From RGIG7450 sp045648785 (lineage in GTDB: Bacteria; Bacillota; Clostridia; RUG12999): 42,975 nucleotides of DNA. This document shows positions 26,101 through 33,350 of this stretch, in pieces. The notes beneath the pieces are model-generated. The model was not told the DNA's origin, ran no database searches, and saw only the letters and a program-made list of their open reading frames with translations. The stretch lies in NCBI GenBank assembly GCA_045648785.1, contig JAZROP010000031.1, forward strand, positions 1 to 42,975, written 5' to 3'. The position numbers were made by a program, and so were the translations under genes. Position 1 is the stretch's first letter; every line of letters begins with the position of its first letter.

Positions 26101-26130
26101 ATGTAACACCTCTGTAGCTTATTTGCCTAC

Positions 26131-26159
26131 ATTATACACCATTAATCTTAGAAATTCAA
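26131..26159 (-). promoter_or_regulatory. Predicted sigma-A promoter of the SGNH hydrolase gene
   Basis: TTGAAT and a perfect TATAAT with a 17-base spacer, about 31 bases before the start codon on the minus strand. Confidence 0.75.
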
Positions 26160-26178
26160 GCAAATTTCAAAAATTTAA

Positions 26179-26207
26179 TTGATTGCCGCAGTAAATTGTG
26201 CTATACT
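26179..26207 (+). promoter_or_regulatory. Predicted sigma-A promoter of the M16 peptidase operon
   Basis: TTGATT and TATACT with a 17-base spacer, 31 bases before the M16 start codon. It diverges from the SGNH promoter 20 bases away. Confidence 0.75.
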
Positions 26208-26238
26208 TTAAATAAGATTTATTTTTTGGAGATTTAAT

Positions 26239-27453
26239 ATGTTTAAAATAAAAGAATATTCAGGCGGAATACGTCTGATTTATCAGAATATGCCTTATGC
26301 AAAAAGTGTTGCGACAGGCATTTTTATAAAAAGCGGCTCAGTTTATGAAACGGGAGCATATCACGGAATTTCGCATTTTATTGAGCATATGCTTTTCAAG
26401 GGTACAAAATCCCGCACTGCGCTTGATATTGCCACCATTTCTGAGCTTACGGGCGGCAGACTCAATGCATATACCGACAGAGAATGCACCTGTGTTTACA
26501 CGCGCACTCTCCCTGAGGATCTTGACATTTCGCTTGACCTTATGAGTGATATGGTGTTAAACTCACTTTTTGACGAAGAATCAATGCGCATTGAGAAAAG
26601 TGTCGTCCTTGAAGAAATTAAAATGTACGAGGATAACCCCGAGGAGCTTGTTCATGATATACTTGCGGAAATTACATATCCAACACATCCTATCGGTCAG
26701 CCTATCGTAGGAACAGCAAGTTCTGTAGATGCTTTCTCTCCTGAGCTGATAAAAAAATACATGAAAAACCGCTTTTCAGGCAACAATATCGTTATATCCG
26801 TTTCCGGAAAATTTGACGAGGATTCTTTGACAGAAAAAATTGGAAAGCTTTTTGAAAAAACCAGTTCCTTCGTTGAGGCTTTTTCCACTTCAACGGCTCA
26901 GTTTACCTGTGCAAACGAAACCCGCAAAAAACCAGTTGAACAGTCACATATTGCACTCGCTCTTCCGGGCTGCACATCCTCAAACGACGAAAAATATGCA
27001 ATTAATCTCATAAGTAATATTTTCGGAGGAAGCTCAAATTCAAGACTTTTTCAGAAAGTCCGGGAAGAACTTGGTCTGGCATACTCGGTATATTCCTGCC
27101 CCAACATTTTCACTTCCGCAGGTTACACCGCTGTTTACGCTGCTTGTGCAACTGAAAATTTAAGTCTTGTTCATGAAATTCTCCTCGAAGAACTAAACCA
27201 ACTTTTCAAAAAAGGTATAAGCGAAAAAGAACTTGAATTCTCCAAAAAGCAATTTGCCTGCAGTTTTGTACTTTCTTCTGAAAACTGTTCAAGCATAATG
27301 TCCTCTGCCGGCAGACAGCTTCTTCTTTTGGACCGGGTTAAAACGGATGAAGATATTTTAAGCAAAATCCAGTCAGTGGATATTGCCGCCGCCAACCGGG
27401 CAGCAACCCTCTTTAATCCTGACAATGTTTCCACCGCGATAATCACTCCCTGA
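26239..27453 (+). CDS. M16 family zinc metallopeptidase
   Basis: A 404-residue peptidase of the M16 (pitrilysin / processing peptidase) class. The inverted zinc motif HFIEH is at residues 46-50, with the distal ligand region VVLEEIKMYEDNPEE near 120-135 holding the third ligand. The C-terminal half has IFGGSSNSRLFQKVREELGLAYSV, the conserved substrate-clamp region of single-chain bacterial forms. The size fits the roughly 400-residue soluble group (Bacillus MlpA/YmxG-like), which acts in the cytoplasm on small peptides. It heads a likely operon with an EamA permease, a YqzL-like gene and recO. Confidence 0.92.
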   Translation: MFKIKEYSGGIRLIYQNMPYAKSVATGIFIKSGSVYETGAYHGISHFIEHMLFKGTKSRTALDIATISELTGGRLNAYTDRECTCVYTRTLPEDLDISLDLMSDMVLNSLFDEESMRIEKSVVLEEIKMYEDNPEELVHDILAEITYPTHPIGQPIVGTASSVDAFSPELIKKYMKNRFSGNNIVISVSGKFDEDSLTEKIGKLFEKTSSFVEAFSTSTAQFTCANETRKKPVEQSHIALALPGCTSSNDEKYAINLISNIFGGSSNSRLFQKVREELGLAYSVYSCPNIFTSAGYTAVYAACATENLSLVHEILLEELNQLFKKGISEKELEFSKKQFACSFVLSSENCSSIMSSAGRQLLLLDRVKTDEDILSKIQSVDIAAANRAATLFNPDNVSTAIITP

Positions 27454-27480
27454 CCTGTGGCAGCGGCTGAAAGGCCGTAT

Positions 27481-28365
27481 ATGGAATATAAGTATCAAAG
27501 TTTCGACTTGCTTTTAGTGCTTGTAGCAGCAAGTTGGGGAATTTCAATTCCGCTTACCAAACTTGTTATAGGTGACATCGGTATATTTACCCTGCTCTTT
27601 TTTAGATTTTCTCTTGGCTCGGTTATAACAGCCTCTATATTTTACCGCAAACTGAAAAAAACAAAACTCCGTACTGTAATACTCTCCTTCTCTCTGGCGC
27701 TCTTGATGTCCTCAGTAAATGTGCTTGAAACCTGGGGCCTGAAGTTTACCACCTCCACCAATGCCGCCTTTTTATCAGGGCTTAGTCTTATAATTGTTCC
27801 TGTAATAAGCTTTTTCCTCTATAAAACAAGACCACGAAAAAAATACTGGCTTGGACTGTTTTTCTCGCTTGCCGGCTTTTATTTTCTCACAGCAGGTGTC
27901 GGAGGTATAACTTCCCTTACCAGAGGCGACATGGCAATAATTCTGTCTGCCGTTATTTATGCAGTTTATATAGTGCTGATAAATCACCTCATCAGTAGCG
28001 AAGAATCGGTCCGTGCGGGAATTTTTGTACTTATTTTTTCAGCCGCAATTTATTTTGTGCTGATGTTTTTTCCCGAGCCTGTACCAATCACGGCAAGCGG
28101 CAAGCTTACAGCCGTAATACTCATAACAAGTCTTGTCTGCACAGCATTTGCCTACTCGGCACATATTTTTGCCCAAACAAGAATATCTCCTCTTCGTGCA
28201 TCACTTATAATGATGACCGAACCCATTTTTACAACTCTTTTCAGCCTTGTCATTCCTGATGCATCAGGCAACACTGAAACACTTACCATTTTTAAAATAG
28301 CTGGTATAATTCTCATGTCTCTTGGAATGATTACGGCAGAATTTGGATATTTATCCAAAAACTAA
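27481..28365 (+). CDS. EamA-family (DMT) transporter
   Basis: A 294-residue protein with ten hydrophobic segments in two EamA repeats. The opening LLLVLVAASWGISIPLTKL, the LLFFRFSLGSVI pair and the second-half ISPLRASLIMMTEPIFTTLF are family signatures. Members export metabolites or amino acids; the substrate cannot be told. I use ATG 27481, six bases after GAAAGG; GTG 27457 is a weaker in-frame option directly after the M16 stop. The gene lies 27 bases after the peptidase. Confidence 0.9.
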   Translation: MEYKYQSFDLLLVLVAASWGISIPLTKLVIGDIGIFTLLFFRFSLGSVITASIFYRKLKKTKLRTVILSFSLALLMSSVNVLETWGLKFTTSTNAAFLSGLSLIIVPVISFFLYKTRPRKKYWLGLFFSLAGFYFLTAGVGGITSLTRGDMAIILSAVIYAVYIVLINHLISSEESVRAGIFVLIFSAAIYFVLMFFPEPVPITASGKLTAVILITSLVCTAFAYSAHIFAQTRISPLRASLIMMTEPIFTTLFSLVIPDASGNTETLTIFKIAGIILMSLGMITAEFGYLSKN

Positions 28366-28414
28366 TCCTTTTAAAAACTTTTTCTCTGCACACCATAGTT
28401 GTGGAGGCGATAAA

Positions 28415-28612
28415 ATGGAAACAAAAGATTTAATGTGGAAAATGTTTTCTGAAACAGGAAATATAAATCACTATTTATTATATAACGAACTTTCGAACAA
28501 GAAAGGCGGCACTCTTCATGGACCAGATAAAAACAAAAGCAATAGTTCTACGGAGTGTAGCATTTGGCGACCACGACAAGATGCTCACATTACTCGGCGA
28601 GACTACCGGTAA
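28415..28612 (+). CDS. YqzL-like small protein, overlapping recO
   Basis: A 65-codon frame with GGAGG seven bases before its ATG. The opening KDLMWKMFSETGNINHYLLY closely follows the YqzL pattern (W-K-F-TG-I-YLL) found just upstream of recO in many Firmicutes. Its function is unknown. YqzL proteins are usually about 45-50 residues. Here the frame continues 95 bases into recO, so the last 30 residues (poly-polar, DKNKSNSSTEC and on) are encoded by recO sequence in another frame. Either the extension is tolerated or the stop has been lost. The overlap means recO translation probably depends on it. Confidence 0.72.
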   Translation: METKDLMWKMFSETGNINHYLLYNELSNKKGGTLHGPDKNKSNSSTECSIWRPRQDAHITRRDYR

Positions 28613-29216
28613 AATATCGGTGGTAGCCAAAGGTGGCAAAAGCTTAAAACACGGTGCAGGCTGCTCTAACTTTTGCTACAGCGACTTTATAATAAACAAA
28701 ACCGGTGACCGGCTTTCCATGTCACAGGTTTCGCCTATTGAAACATTCAGCGGTCTGTCCGGCGACCTTGATGCATTAAATGCCGCTGCAAAGATGCTTA
28801 AGTTCACAGAATATGTCTGCCCAGACGGTGAACCGCAGCCCACGCTTTTAAGAACTCTTTTAAACACTCTTTTCGCTATGGCAAATCTTTCAACGCCGTC
28901 GGGCAAGTGTCAGTCAGTTTTTTATTTTAAAGCCCTTTCACTTCTCGGTTTTTCTCCTGAGCTTGACTCCTGCTCAGCTTGTGGAGAAGAAACCGCGTTT
29001 ACTACATTTTCGGTGGAATATGGCGGGGCATTATGCTCCGATTGTGCCGCCTCTGTGGAGGATAAAATCCCCGTCACCGCAGAAGCCGTTTCTGTTATGA
29101 AATACATAGCCCAATGTGATATAAAAAAACTCTTCTCATTCACTGCATCCGAGGGTGCAGTCGCTGAAGTTTTGCGCATTGCAGATAAATTTATAAAACA
29201 CTATCTTGATTTTTAA
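28518..29216 (+). CDS. recO: DNA repair protein RecO
   Basis: A 232-residue recombination mediator. The N-terminal OB-fold contains TKAIVLRSVAFGDHDKMLTL (residues 6-25). The C-terminal part has the zinc motif C152xxC155 and C173xxC176 (CSACG and CSDC), typical of Gram-positive RecO. With RecR it loads RecA on SSB-coated single-stranded DNA. The length is normal. The ATG lies inside the yqzL-like frame, after AAAGGCGG, so its own ribosome binding site is only moderate. Confidence 0.94.
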   Translation: MDQIKTKAIVLRSVAFGDHDKMLTLLGETTGKISVVAKGGKSLKHGAGCSNFCYSDFIINKTGDRLSMSQVSPIETFSGLSGDLDALNAAAKMLKFTEYVCPDGEPQPTLLRTLLNTLFAMANLSTPSGKCQSVFYFKALSLLGFSPELDSCSACGEETAFTTFSVEYGGALCSDCAASVEDKIPVTAEAVSVMKYIAQCDIKKLFSFTASEGAVAEVLRIADKFIKHYLDF

Positions 29217-29270
29217 AAAAGGCAGAAATTTTGAAGTAGTCAATACTTTGTAGACAAAAAAATGTCTGCC
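29215..29270 (-). terminator. Probable intrinsic terminator after tspO
   Basis: On the minus strand GGCAGA at 29270-29265 can pair with TCTGCC at 29226-29221, helped by the adjoining AT-rich bases, and is followed by TTTTTT. The loop is long, so strength is uncertain. It overlaps the recO stop. Confidence 0.5.
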
Positions 29271-29299
29271 ATCATTATATCACTTCACTTTCGGCTCCC

Positions 29300-29776
29300 T
29301 TATCTATTTAACAAATAAATCATAAAATTGAGATATCCCGCAAAGGTTACCCACAAAAGATACGGTATTTGCAACAATCCAGCAAGCGGTCTGATGCGGT
29401 AGAATTTCACTATCATAATCAAAATAAGCACCCACAGCAAAACAATCCAGATAAATGCAAACAGCCAGTTTCTGAGGTTAAAGAAAATAAGACTCCAGAA
29501 AAAATTTACAATAAGCTGAAGTCCATATACCTTTAGTGCCGAAGCCTTTTCTGCTGGTGATGCATTTTTATCTGTAAAAACAAGCGCTGAACTTATGCCC
29601 ATCAAAACATAAAGTACCGACCACACCACAGGAAAAAGCCACCCCGGAGGGGCTATCTCAGGCGTATTTATCATTCCATAAATGTCCATGCTGTCCATTG
29701 TTAGAAGAGCTGCAAGCCCACCCACAGCAAGTGCAATTAAAATTGAAACTAAAAATGGTTTAATTTTTTTCCACAT
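29300..29776 (-). CDS. tspO: TspO/MBR family membrane protein
   Basis: A 158-residue protein with five hydrophobic helices, the size and topology of TspO (bacterial peripheral benzodiazepine receptor homologue). The signature APPGWLFPVVWSVLYVLMG at residues 42-60 is clear, as are LIVNFFWSLIFF and the late PYLLWVTFAGYLNF. TspO binds porphyrins and is linked to tetrapyrrole or stress handling; its role in an anaerobe is unclear. ATG 29776 is preferred because AGAGGTG lies six bases upstream; GTG 29785 overlaps that site. Confidence 0.93.
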   Translation of the reverse strand: MWKKIKPFLVSILIALAVGGLAALLTMDSMDIYGMINTPEIAPPGWLFPVVWSVLYVLMGISSALVFTDKNASPAEKASALKVYGLQLIVNFFWSLIFFNLRNWLFAFIWIVLLWVLILIMIVKFYRIRPLAGLLQIPYLLWVTFAGYLNFMIYLLNR

Positions 29777-29839
29777 ACAAATCACCTCTTACAGCTATTT
29801 TATGTATGAATATTCTTTTAATTCCTTATGTTTTTATTT

Positions 29840-30712
29840 TTATACTTCAAGCCTTGATTTAATTGTTCTAATATATTCAGACGGCGAAATCCCCTGTTGT
29901 TTTTTGAACATCCGGCTGAAATAGTGCACTGATGAAAATCCCAGTTTCTGCGAAATCTCTGTCAGGTTATATTCCCCCTCACGCAGAAGCTTTTTTGCCT
30001 CTTTTATTTTTAAATGATTTATGTAACCTATCACCGTATCTCCGTACGCCTTCTTAAAGGAACTGCACAATGTAGTTTTGTTTGTTCCAAAAATAAAACA
30101 AAGTTCTCCAAGAGTGATATTTTCCCTGAAATTCTTGTTTACATAATTATATATTTCGTGGGTTTTTGGGTCAAAAATCTCGCTGTCAATCCCTGTTTTT
30201 TCAGTCATTTTACTGCGCACAAGTTCAATCAGAAGCATTTCAAGCTTAAGCTTTATCATCTGGTCCGCACCGAAAGGATAATCCCTCCGTTTTTTCATAT
30301 CCTTAAGGTTTGGCACATCATAGGGTGCTTTAAACACCGTTCTGCCTTCTTTTATAATTTCAGTAAGAATTTTTTGCTGTTCATCTTCCAAAACAACAGG
30401 CGCCTTTGAAAATAAATCAAGTTCATCTGCCCGACATTCAAAACCGATAATAATAACATTAGGCGCACTGTCTTCAGGGCATGTTAGTGAATGAATTTCC
30501 CCTGTTTTATGTATAATCAGCATATTTTCGGTCAGCCTGCCGCAAAAATTTTCCGCCTCAACATTTATTGCGCCTGTATCCACATAAACAAGCTCACGGA
30601 AAGCATGGTTATCCTTAAAGGTCTGGTACTGCCTTGCAAACTCAAAATAATGAATATTTGCAATTCTTGTAACCTCAATTTTCTTTTCAAACCGTTTAAG
30701 CTTAAACTCCAT
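29840..30712 (-). CDS. AraC-family transcriptional regulator
   Basis: A 290-residue regulator. Residues about 190-288 carry two helix-turn-helix motifs (ITLGELCFIFGTNKTTLCSS and NLTEISQKLGFSSVHYFSRM) and end in the family motif QQGISPSEYIRTI. The N-terminal 170 residues form a cupin-like sensor with no recognised ligand. It is divergent from the creatinase / ASRT / creatininase operon. Three similar boxes lie between them, one overlapping this gene's own -35 element, so it probably activates the operon and represses itself. GGCGGTGG precedes the ATG. Confidence 0.92.
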   Translation of the reverse strand: MEFKLKRFEKKIEVTRIANIHYFEFARQYQTFKDNHAFRELVYVDTGAINVEAENFCGRLTENMLIIHKTGEIHSLTCPEDSAPNVIIIGFECRADELDLFSKAPVVLEDEQQKILTEIIKEGRTVFKAPYDVPNLKDMKKRRDYPFGADQMIKLKLEMLLIELVRSKMTEKTGIDSEIFDPKTHEIYNYVNKNFRENITLGELCFIFGTNKTTLCSSFKKAYGDTVIGYINHLKIKEAKKLLREGEYNLTEISQKLGFSSVHYFSRMFKKQQGISPSEYIRTIKSRLEV

Positions 30713-30733
30713 AATTCCACCGCCTTATTTTAC

Positions 30734-30762
30734 ATTTTATCACATCCTTATAATTTGGTCAA
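30734..30762 (-). promoter_or_regulatory. Predicted promoter of the araC-type regulator
   Basis: TTGACC (30757-30762) and TAAAAT (30734-30739), minus strand, with a 17-base spacer. The -35 element is embedded in an 11-base box, TATTGACCAAA, consistent with autorepression. Confidence 0.7.
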
Positions 30763-30764
30763 TA
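30754..30764 (-). promoter_or_regulatory. Regulator box 3 (inverted), TATTGACCAAA
   Basis: Third copy of the TATTGNSCAAA box, in the opposite orientation to the other two. It overlaps the -35 of the regulator promoter. Confidence 0.6.
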
Positions 30765-30778
30765 TTAAAATTATTTAC

Positions 30779-30789
30779 TATTGTGCAAA
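30779..30789 (+). promoter_or_regulatory. Regulator box 1 (distal), TATTGTGCAAA
   Basis: Distal member of a direct-repeat pair starting exactly 21 bases before box 2. Two-turn spacing of direct repeats is characteristic of AraC-family binding sites. Confidence 0.65.
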
Positions 30790-30799
30790 AAAAATTTAA

Positions 30800-30810
30800 T
30801 ATTGCCCAAA
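30800..30810 (+). promoter_or_regulatory. Regulator box 2 (proximal), TATTGCCCAAA
   Basis: Proximal member of the pair. Its end touches the position of the -35 element of the operon promoter, as expected for activators that contact sigma region 4. Confidence 0.65.
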
Positions 30811-30837
30811 TACAAAAATAAGCCTTTGTTTTATAAT
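30809..30837 (+). promoter_or_regulatory. Predicted activator-dependent promoter of the creatinase-like operon
   Basis: A perfect TATAAT at 30832-30837 has no recognisable -35 at the right distance (AATACA at 30809-30814). A weak -35 next to regulator box 2 fits a promoter needing the AraC-type activator. The predicted leader is about 31 bases with AAAAAGGAG. Confidence 0.6.
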
Positions 30838-30874
30838 AAAATTACAATATTATATAAAAAGGAGAAATGTTATT

Positions 30875-32047
30875 ATGTCAAGAATTTGTATTCCCGAATA
30901 TGAGTACAAGGAAAGAGTTGCAAGAGCAGCTGAACTTGTACGCAAAAAAGGTCTGGATGTAATGGTAGTTTGCAGTACTGAATCCGACTATGCTAATGCT
31001 CGTTATTTCAGTGGCTTCTGGCCCTTATTTGAAAGAGCAGGTGTTGCTATCTCCGCTACAGGCGAAGCAGCTCTTATGGTAGGTCCTGAATGTATTATTT
31101 TTGCTCAGGATGTAGCTAAAATTGATAAAATTTTCTGTCTCAGAGAATTCAGAGAATCTGCTGACCCTGCTTATCCCGAACTTTCAGCTTCTACATTTAA
31201 AGATGTATTTAAAGCTTTCGGCGTAACAGGCGAAAACATCAAAATTGGTCTGGGCAGCTATGTTGAATGCACACTCCCCATTTTTGAAGGTTTAAAAGAC
31301 AGCTTCCCCAAAGCTGAAATCTCAAAATGCAACGACATCATGGTTGAACTCCGTCAGATTAAATCCAAGAACGAACTTGCTTGTATCCAGGAAGGTTTCA
31401 GAATTGTTGATCTTGCTACAGACGAAGTTATCCGTAACCTTAAACCCGGTGTTACAGAACTTCAGATGGTTGGTATCGCTCAGAAAGTTATCTACGAAGA
31501 AGGCGCAGAATATGAAGGTCTTCCCATGTATGTATTCAGCGAAAAATCCACAAGACACGCTATCAGCCGCAGTAGCTACAGAACAATTGGCAAAGGCGAT
31601 ATCGTTCAGCTCAACCTCTCCGCTAAAATTGACGGTTACTCACCTGCAATCGGTCTTCCCGTTGTAATGGGTAAACTCGAAGGCGAAAGAAGAAGAGTTG
31701 TTGAATTCTGTAAACAGGCTCACGACTGGACAATTGACCAGCTCAAAGAAGGCGTAATGGCTTCCAGAATTGCTAAAGACTTCTACAACATGTATGTTGA
31801 AAACGGCTTTAAAGACAGCTTCGTTTACGGACCTTGCCACGGCACAGGTATGATTGAAGTTGAAGCTCCCTGGATGGAAACATCTTCAGAATATCCGCTT
31901 CAGGAAAACATGACATTCCAGGTGGATACATTCATCATGGGTGACGGTTTCGGATGCAGATGGGAAATCGGTGCTGCTATCACTAAAGACGGTTGCCACA
32001 AGATGACAGATTACCTCAAGAAAGGAATTATAGAACTCGATGTTTAA
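30875..32047 (+). CDS. M24 / creatinase-fold hydrolase with altered metal site
   Basis: A 390-residue protein with the creatinase N-terminal domain (about 10-150) and the pita-bread M24 domain (about 165-390). Of the five metal ligands of M24 aminopeptidases, only H322 (HGTGMIEVEAPW) and E364 (RWEIGAAIT) are kept. The two aspartates are replaced by N247 (VQLNLSAKIDGY) and A258 (SPAIG), and the first glutamate by D351. Loss of metal ligands is a mark of creatinase and related C-N hydrolases (ectoine hydrolase is in the same group), so a metal-free hydrolase is more likely than a peptidase. It is first in an operon with an ASRT-like protein and a creatininase-family enzyme. Confidence 0.85.
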   Translation: MSRICIPEYEYKERVARAAELVRKKGLDVMVVCSTESDYANARYFSGFWPLFERAGVAISATGEAALMVGPECIIFAQDVAKIDKIFCLREFRESADPAYPELSASTFKDVFKAFGVTGENIKIGLGSYVECTLPIFEGLKDSFPKAEISKCNDIMVELRQIKSKNELACIQEGFRIVDLATDEVIRNLKPGVTELQMVGIAQKVIYEEGAEYEGLPMYVFSEKSTRHAISRSSYRTIGKGDIVQLNLSAKIDGYSPAIGLPVVMGKLEGERRRVVEFCKQAHDWTIDQLKEGVMASRIAKDFYNMYVENGFKDSFVYGPCHGTGMIEVEAPWMETSSEYPLQENMTFQVDTFIMGDGFGCRWEIGAAITKDGCHKMTDYLKKGIIELDV

Positions 32048-32417
32048 TAAAAAAGCTATCGGTAAAAAGAACTGGATAATTCCTGACTGCGAACTTCCCC
32101 GTGAGGGCGAAGGCGTTGCAAAAGGCCACGAATCGGTTATTATAGTTAACGATTCTGACATTGATGCTGAAATTTCCGTTAGCATTTTCTTCACTGATAA
32201 AGACCCTTACACAGATATTAAGTGGCAGGTTGGCGCAAAGAGAGTTAAATGCTTCAGAATGAACAATGTTGAGCATATGTGCGGTTTTATAGTTCCTTTT
32301 GAAACACAATATGCTATGAAAGTATCAAGCAACACTCCCATCGTTCTTCAGTATGGAAGACTTGATAACACTCAGTCAAATATGGCTTTCTACACAACAC
32401 TTGGTTACACTGAATAA
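32040..32417 (+). CDS. ASRT-family (Anabaena sensory rhodopsin transducer-like) protein
   Basis: A 125-residue all-beta protein. GKKNWIIPDCELP, the HESVIIVNDSDIDAEISVSI strand pair, FTDKDPY and SNTPIVLQYGRLDNTQSN match the ASRT family along its length. The founding member is a soluble tetramer that binds a sensory rhodopsin. No rhodopsin is present here, and most family members lie in metabolic operons, where small-molecule or carbohydrate binding has been proposed. Its ATG overlaps the stop of the creatinase-like gene by eight bases, so it should be made in step with that enzyme. A ligand-binding or subunit role for the enzymes is my inference. Confidence 0.85.
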   Translation: MFNKKAIGKKNWIIPDCELPREGEGVAKGHESVIIVNDSDIDAEISVSIFFTDKDPYTDIKWQVGAKRVKCFRMNNVEHMCGFIVPFETQYAMKVSSNTPIVLQYGRLDNTQSNMAFYTTLGYTE

Positions 32418-32424
32418 CTACAAA

Positions 32425-32458
32425 AAAGCCGCTTCCGCAAACTTGCGGAAGCGGCTTT
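32425..32458 (+). terminator. Strong hairpin between the ASRT-like and creatininase genes (attenuator-like)
   Basis: AAAGCCGCTTCCGC and GCGGAAGCGGCTTT form a perfect 14-bp stem with a 6-base loop, eight bases after the ASRT-like stop. Only three T residues follow, then AAAACCCC and the creatininase ribosome binding site. Partial termination or 3'-end protection of the first two genes is likely, lowering creatininase expression relative to them. Confidence 0.75.
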
Positions 32459-32480
32459 AAAACCCCAAAAGGAGTAAAAA

Positions 32481-33215
32481 ATGTTATACGACAAAAGCTT
32501 TCCCAGAGAGTTAAATAAAGTTAAGGAAGAAAGAATTCCTGCTGTAATCGTTGGCGGTACCGTTGAATATCACGGACCTCATTGTTCTTATGGTTGCGAC
32601 ACTTTAGTTGCCGAGGGTCTTATAAATAAGCTTGCAGAGAAAAAAGAGCTTATGATTCTCCCTACAATCAACTACAGTCCTTCAAGCTATGCTGTTGCCG
32701 ATGAAACAAGCGGCACAGTACATGTTGAAGAAGATGTTTTTGAAGCATACCTCTTCCAGATTTTCATGAATCTGCTTGATGCAGGTCTCAGAAATATTTA
32801 TGTTGTTATCCACCATCAGTTTGAGCAGGAAAACTTCATGCCTATGACACTTTCTTATATGAAAGCCGCAAAACGAGCTACCATGAGATATCTTGAAAAA
32901 ACTCAGGGTCGCGGCTGGTGGGGCAGCGAAAACTATGCTTCCTACTACGAAAATCTTGGTGGCGGCGATGACCCGTTCAGCTGGATTAAGGTTATCCCTA
33001 CAATGAGCACAGAAGTTCAGAATGCAACAGGCTATGACCATGCAGGCAAATATGAATGTTCAATTCTTATGTCACTCTATCCCGAAGCCGTAAAACTTGA
33101 AAGACTCGGCGACATCAACCATTGGTTCACAAAAAGTGCCGCAGAAGCAAGCAAAGAAATCGGCGACGAAATGGTTGCAAAATCACTGGAATATCTTGAA
33201 AAAAGAATTGTTTAA
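32481..33215 (+). CDS. Creatininase-family amidohydrolase
   Basis: A 244-residue protein of the creatininase family. E29, H31 and D40 (GTVEYHGPHCSYGCD) have the spacing of metal ligands E34, H36 and D45 in Pseudomonas creatininase. HHQFEQEN at 111-118 stands where that enzyme has NGHYEN, keeping the glutamate (E115) but with Gln at the histidine position unless the register shifts. H187 and E192 (DHAGKYECS) match the catalytic His178 and Glu183, and Trp146, 147 and 168 lie in the active-site lid region. The family also contains other cyclic-amide hydrolases, so creatinine is only one candidate substrate. GGAG precedes the ATG. Confidence 0.86.
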   Translation: MLYDKSFPRELNKVKEERIPAVIVGGTVEYHGPHCSYGCDTLVAEGLINKLAEKKELMILPTINYSPSSYAVADETSGTVHVEEDVFEAYLFQIFMNLLDAGLRNIYVVIHHQFEQENFMPMTLSYMKAAKRATMRYLEKTQGRGWWGSENYASYYENLGGGDDPFSWIKVIPTMSTEVQNATGYDHAGKYECSILMSLYPEAVKLERLGDINHWFTKSAAEASKEIGDEMVAKSLEYLEKRIV

Positions 33216-33224
33216 TTAACATAA

Positions 33225-33254
33225 AGGTGGTAGCAAAATGCTACCGCTTTTTTC
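33225..33254 (+). terminator. Intrinsic terminator of the creatininase operon
   Basis: GGTAGC and GCTACC form a 6-bp core stem with a 5-base loop, flanked by AAAG and CTTT that can extend it, followed by TTTTTT. It lies ten bases after the creatininase stop. Confidence 0.8.
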
Positions 33255-33350
33255 ATTCTTCAATCTTTTTTCGCACATTAATAAATGCGCCGACCGAAGC
33301 CGACGCATAAAAACTCCGAACTCCTTTGCTACATCAAATTTTAATATTTT

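Noticed and set aside
30825..30853. Alternative promoter TTTGTT-17-TATTAT for the creatinase-like operon
   Set aside because: Its start point would fall at the ribosome binding site, leaving no usable leader; the TATAAT at 30832 is better placed relative to the regulator boxes.
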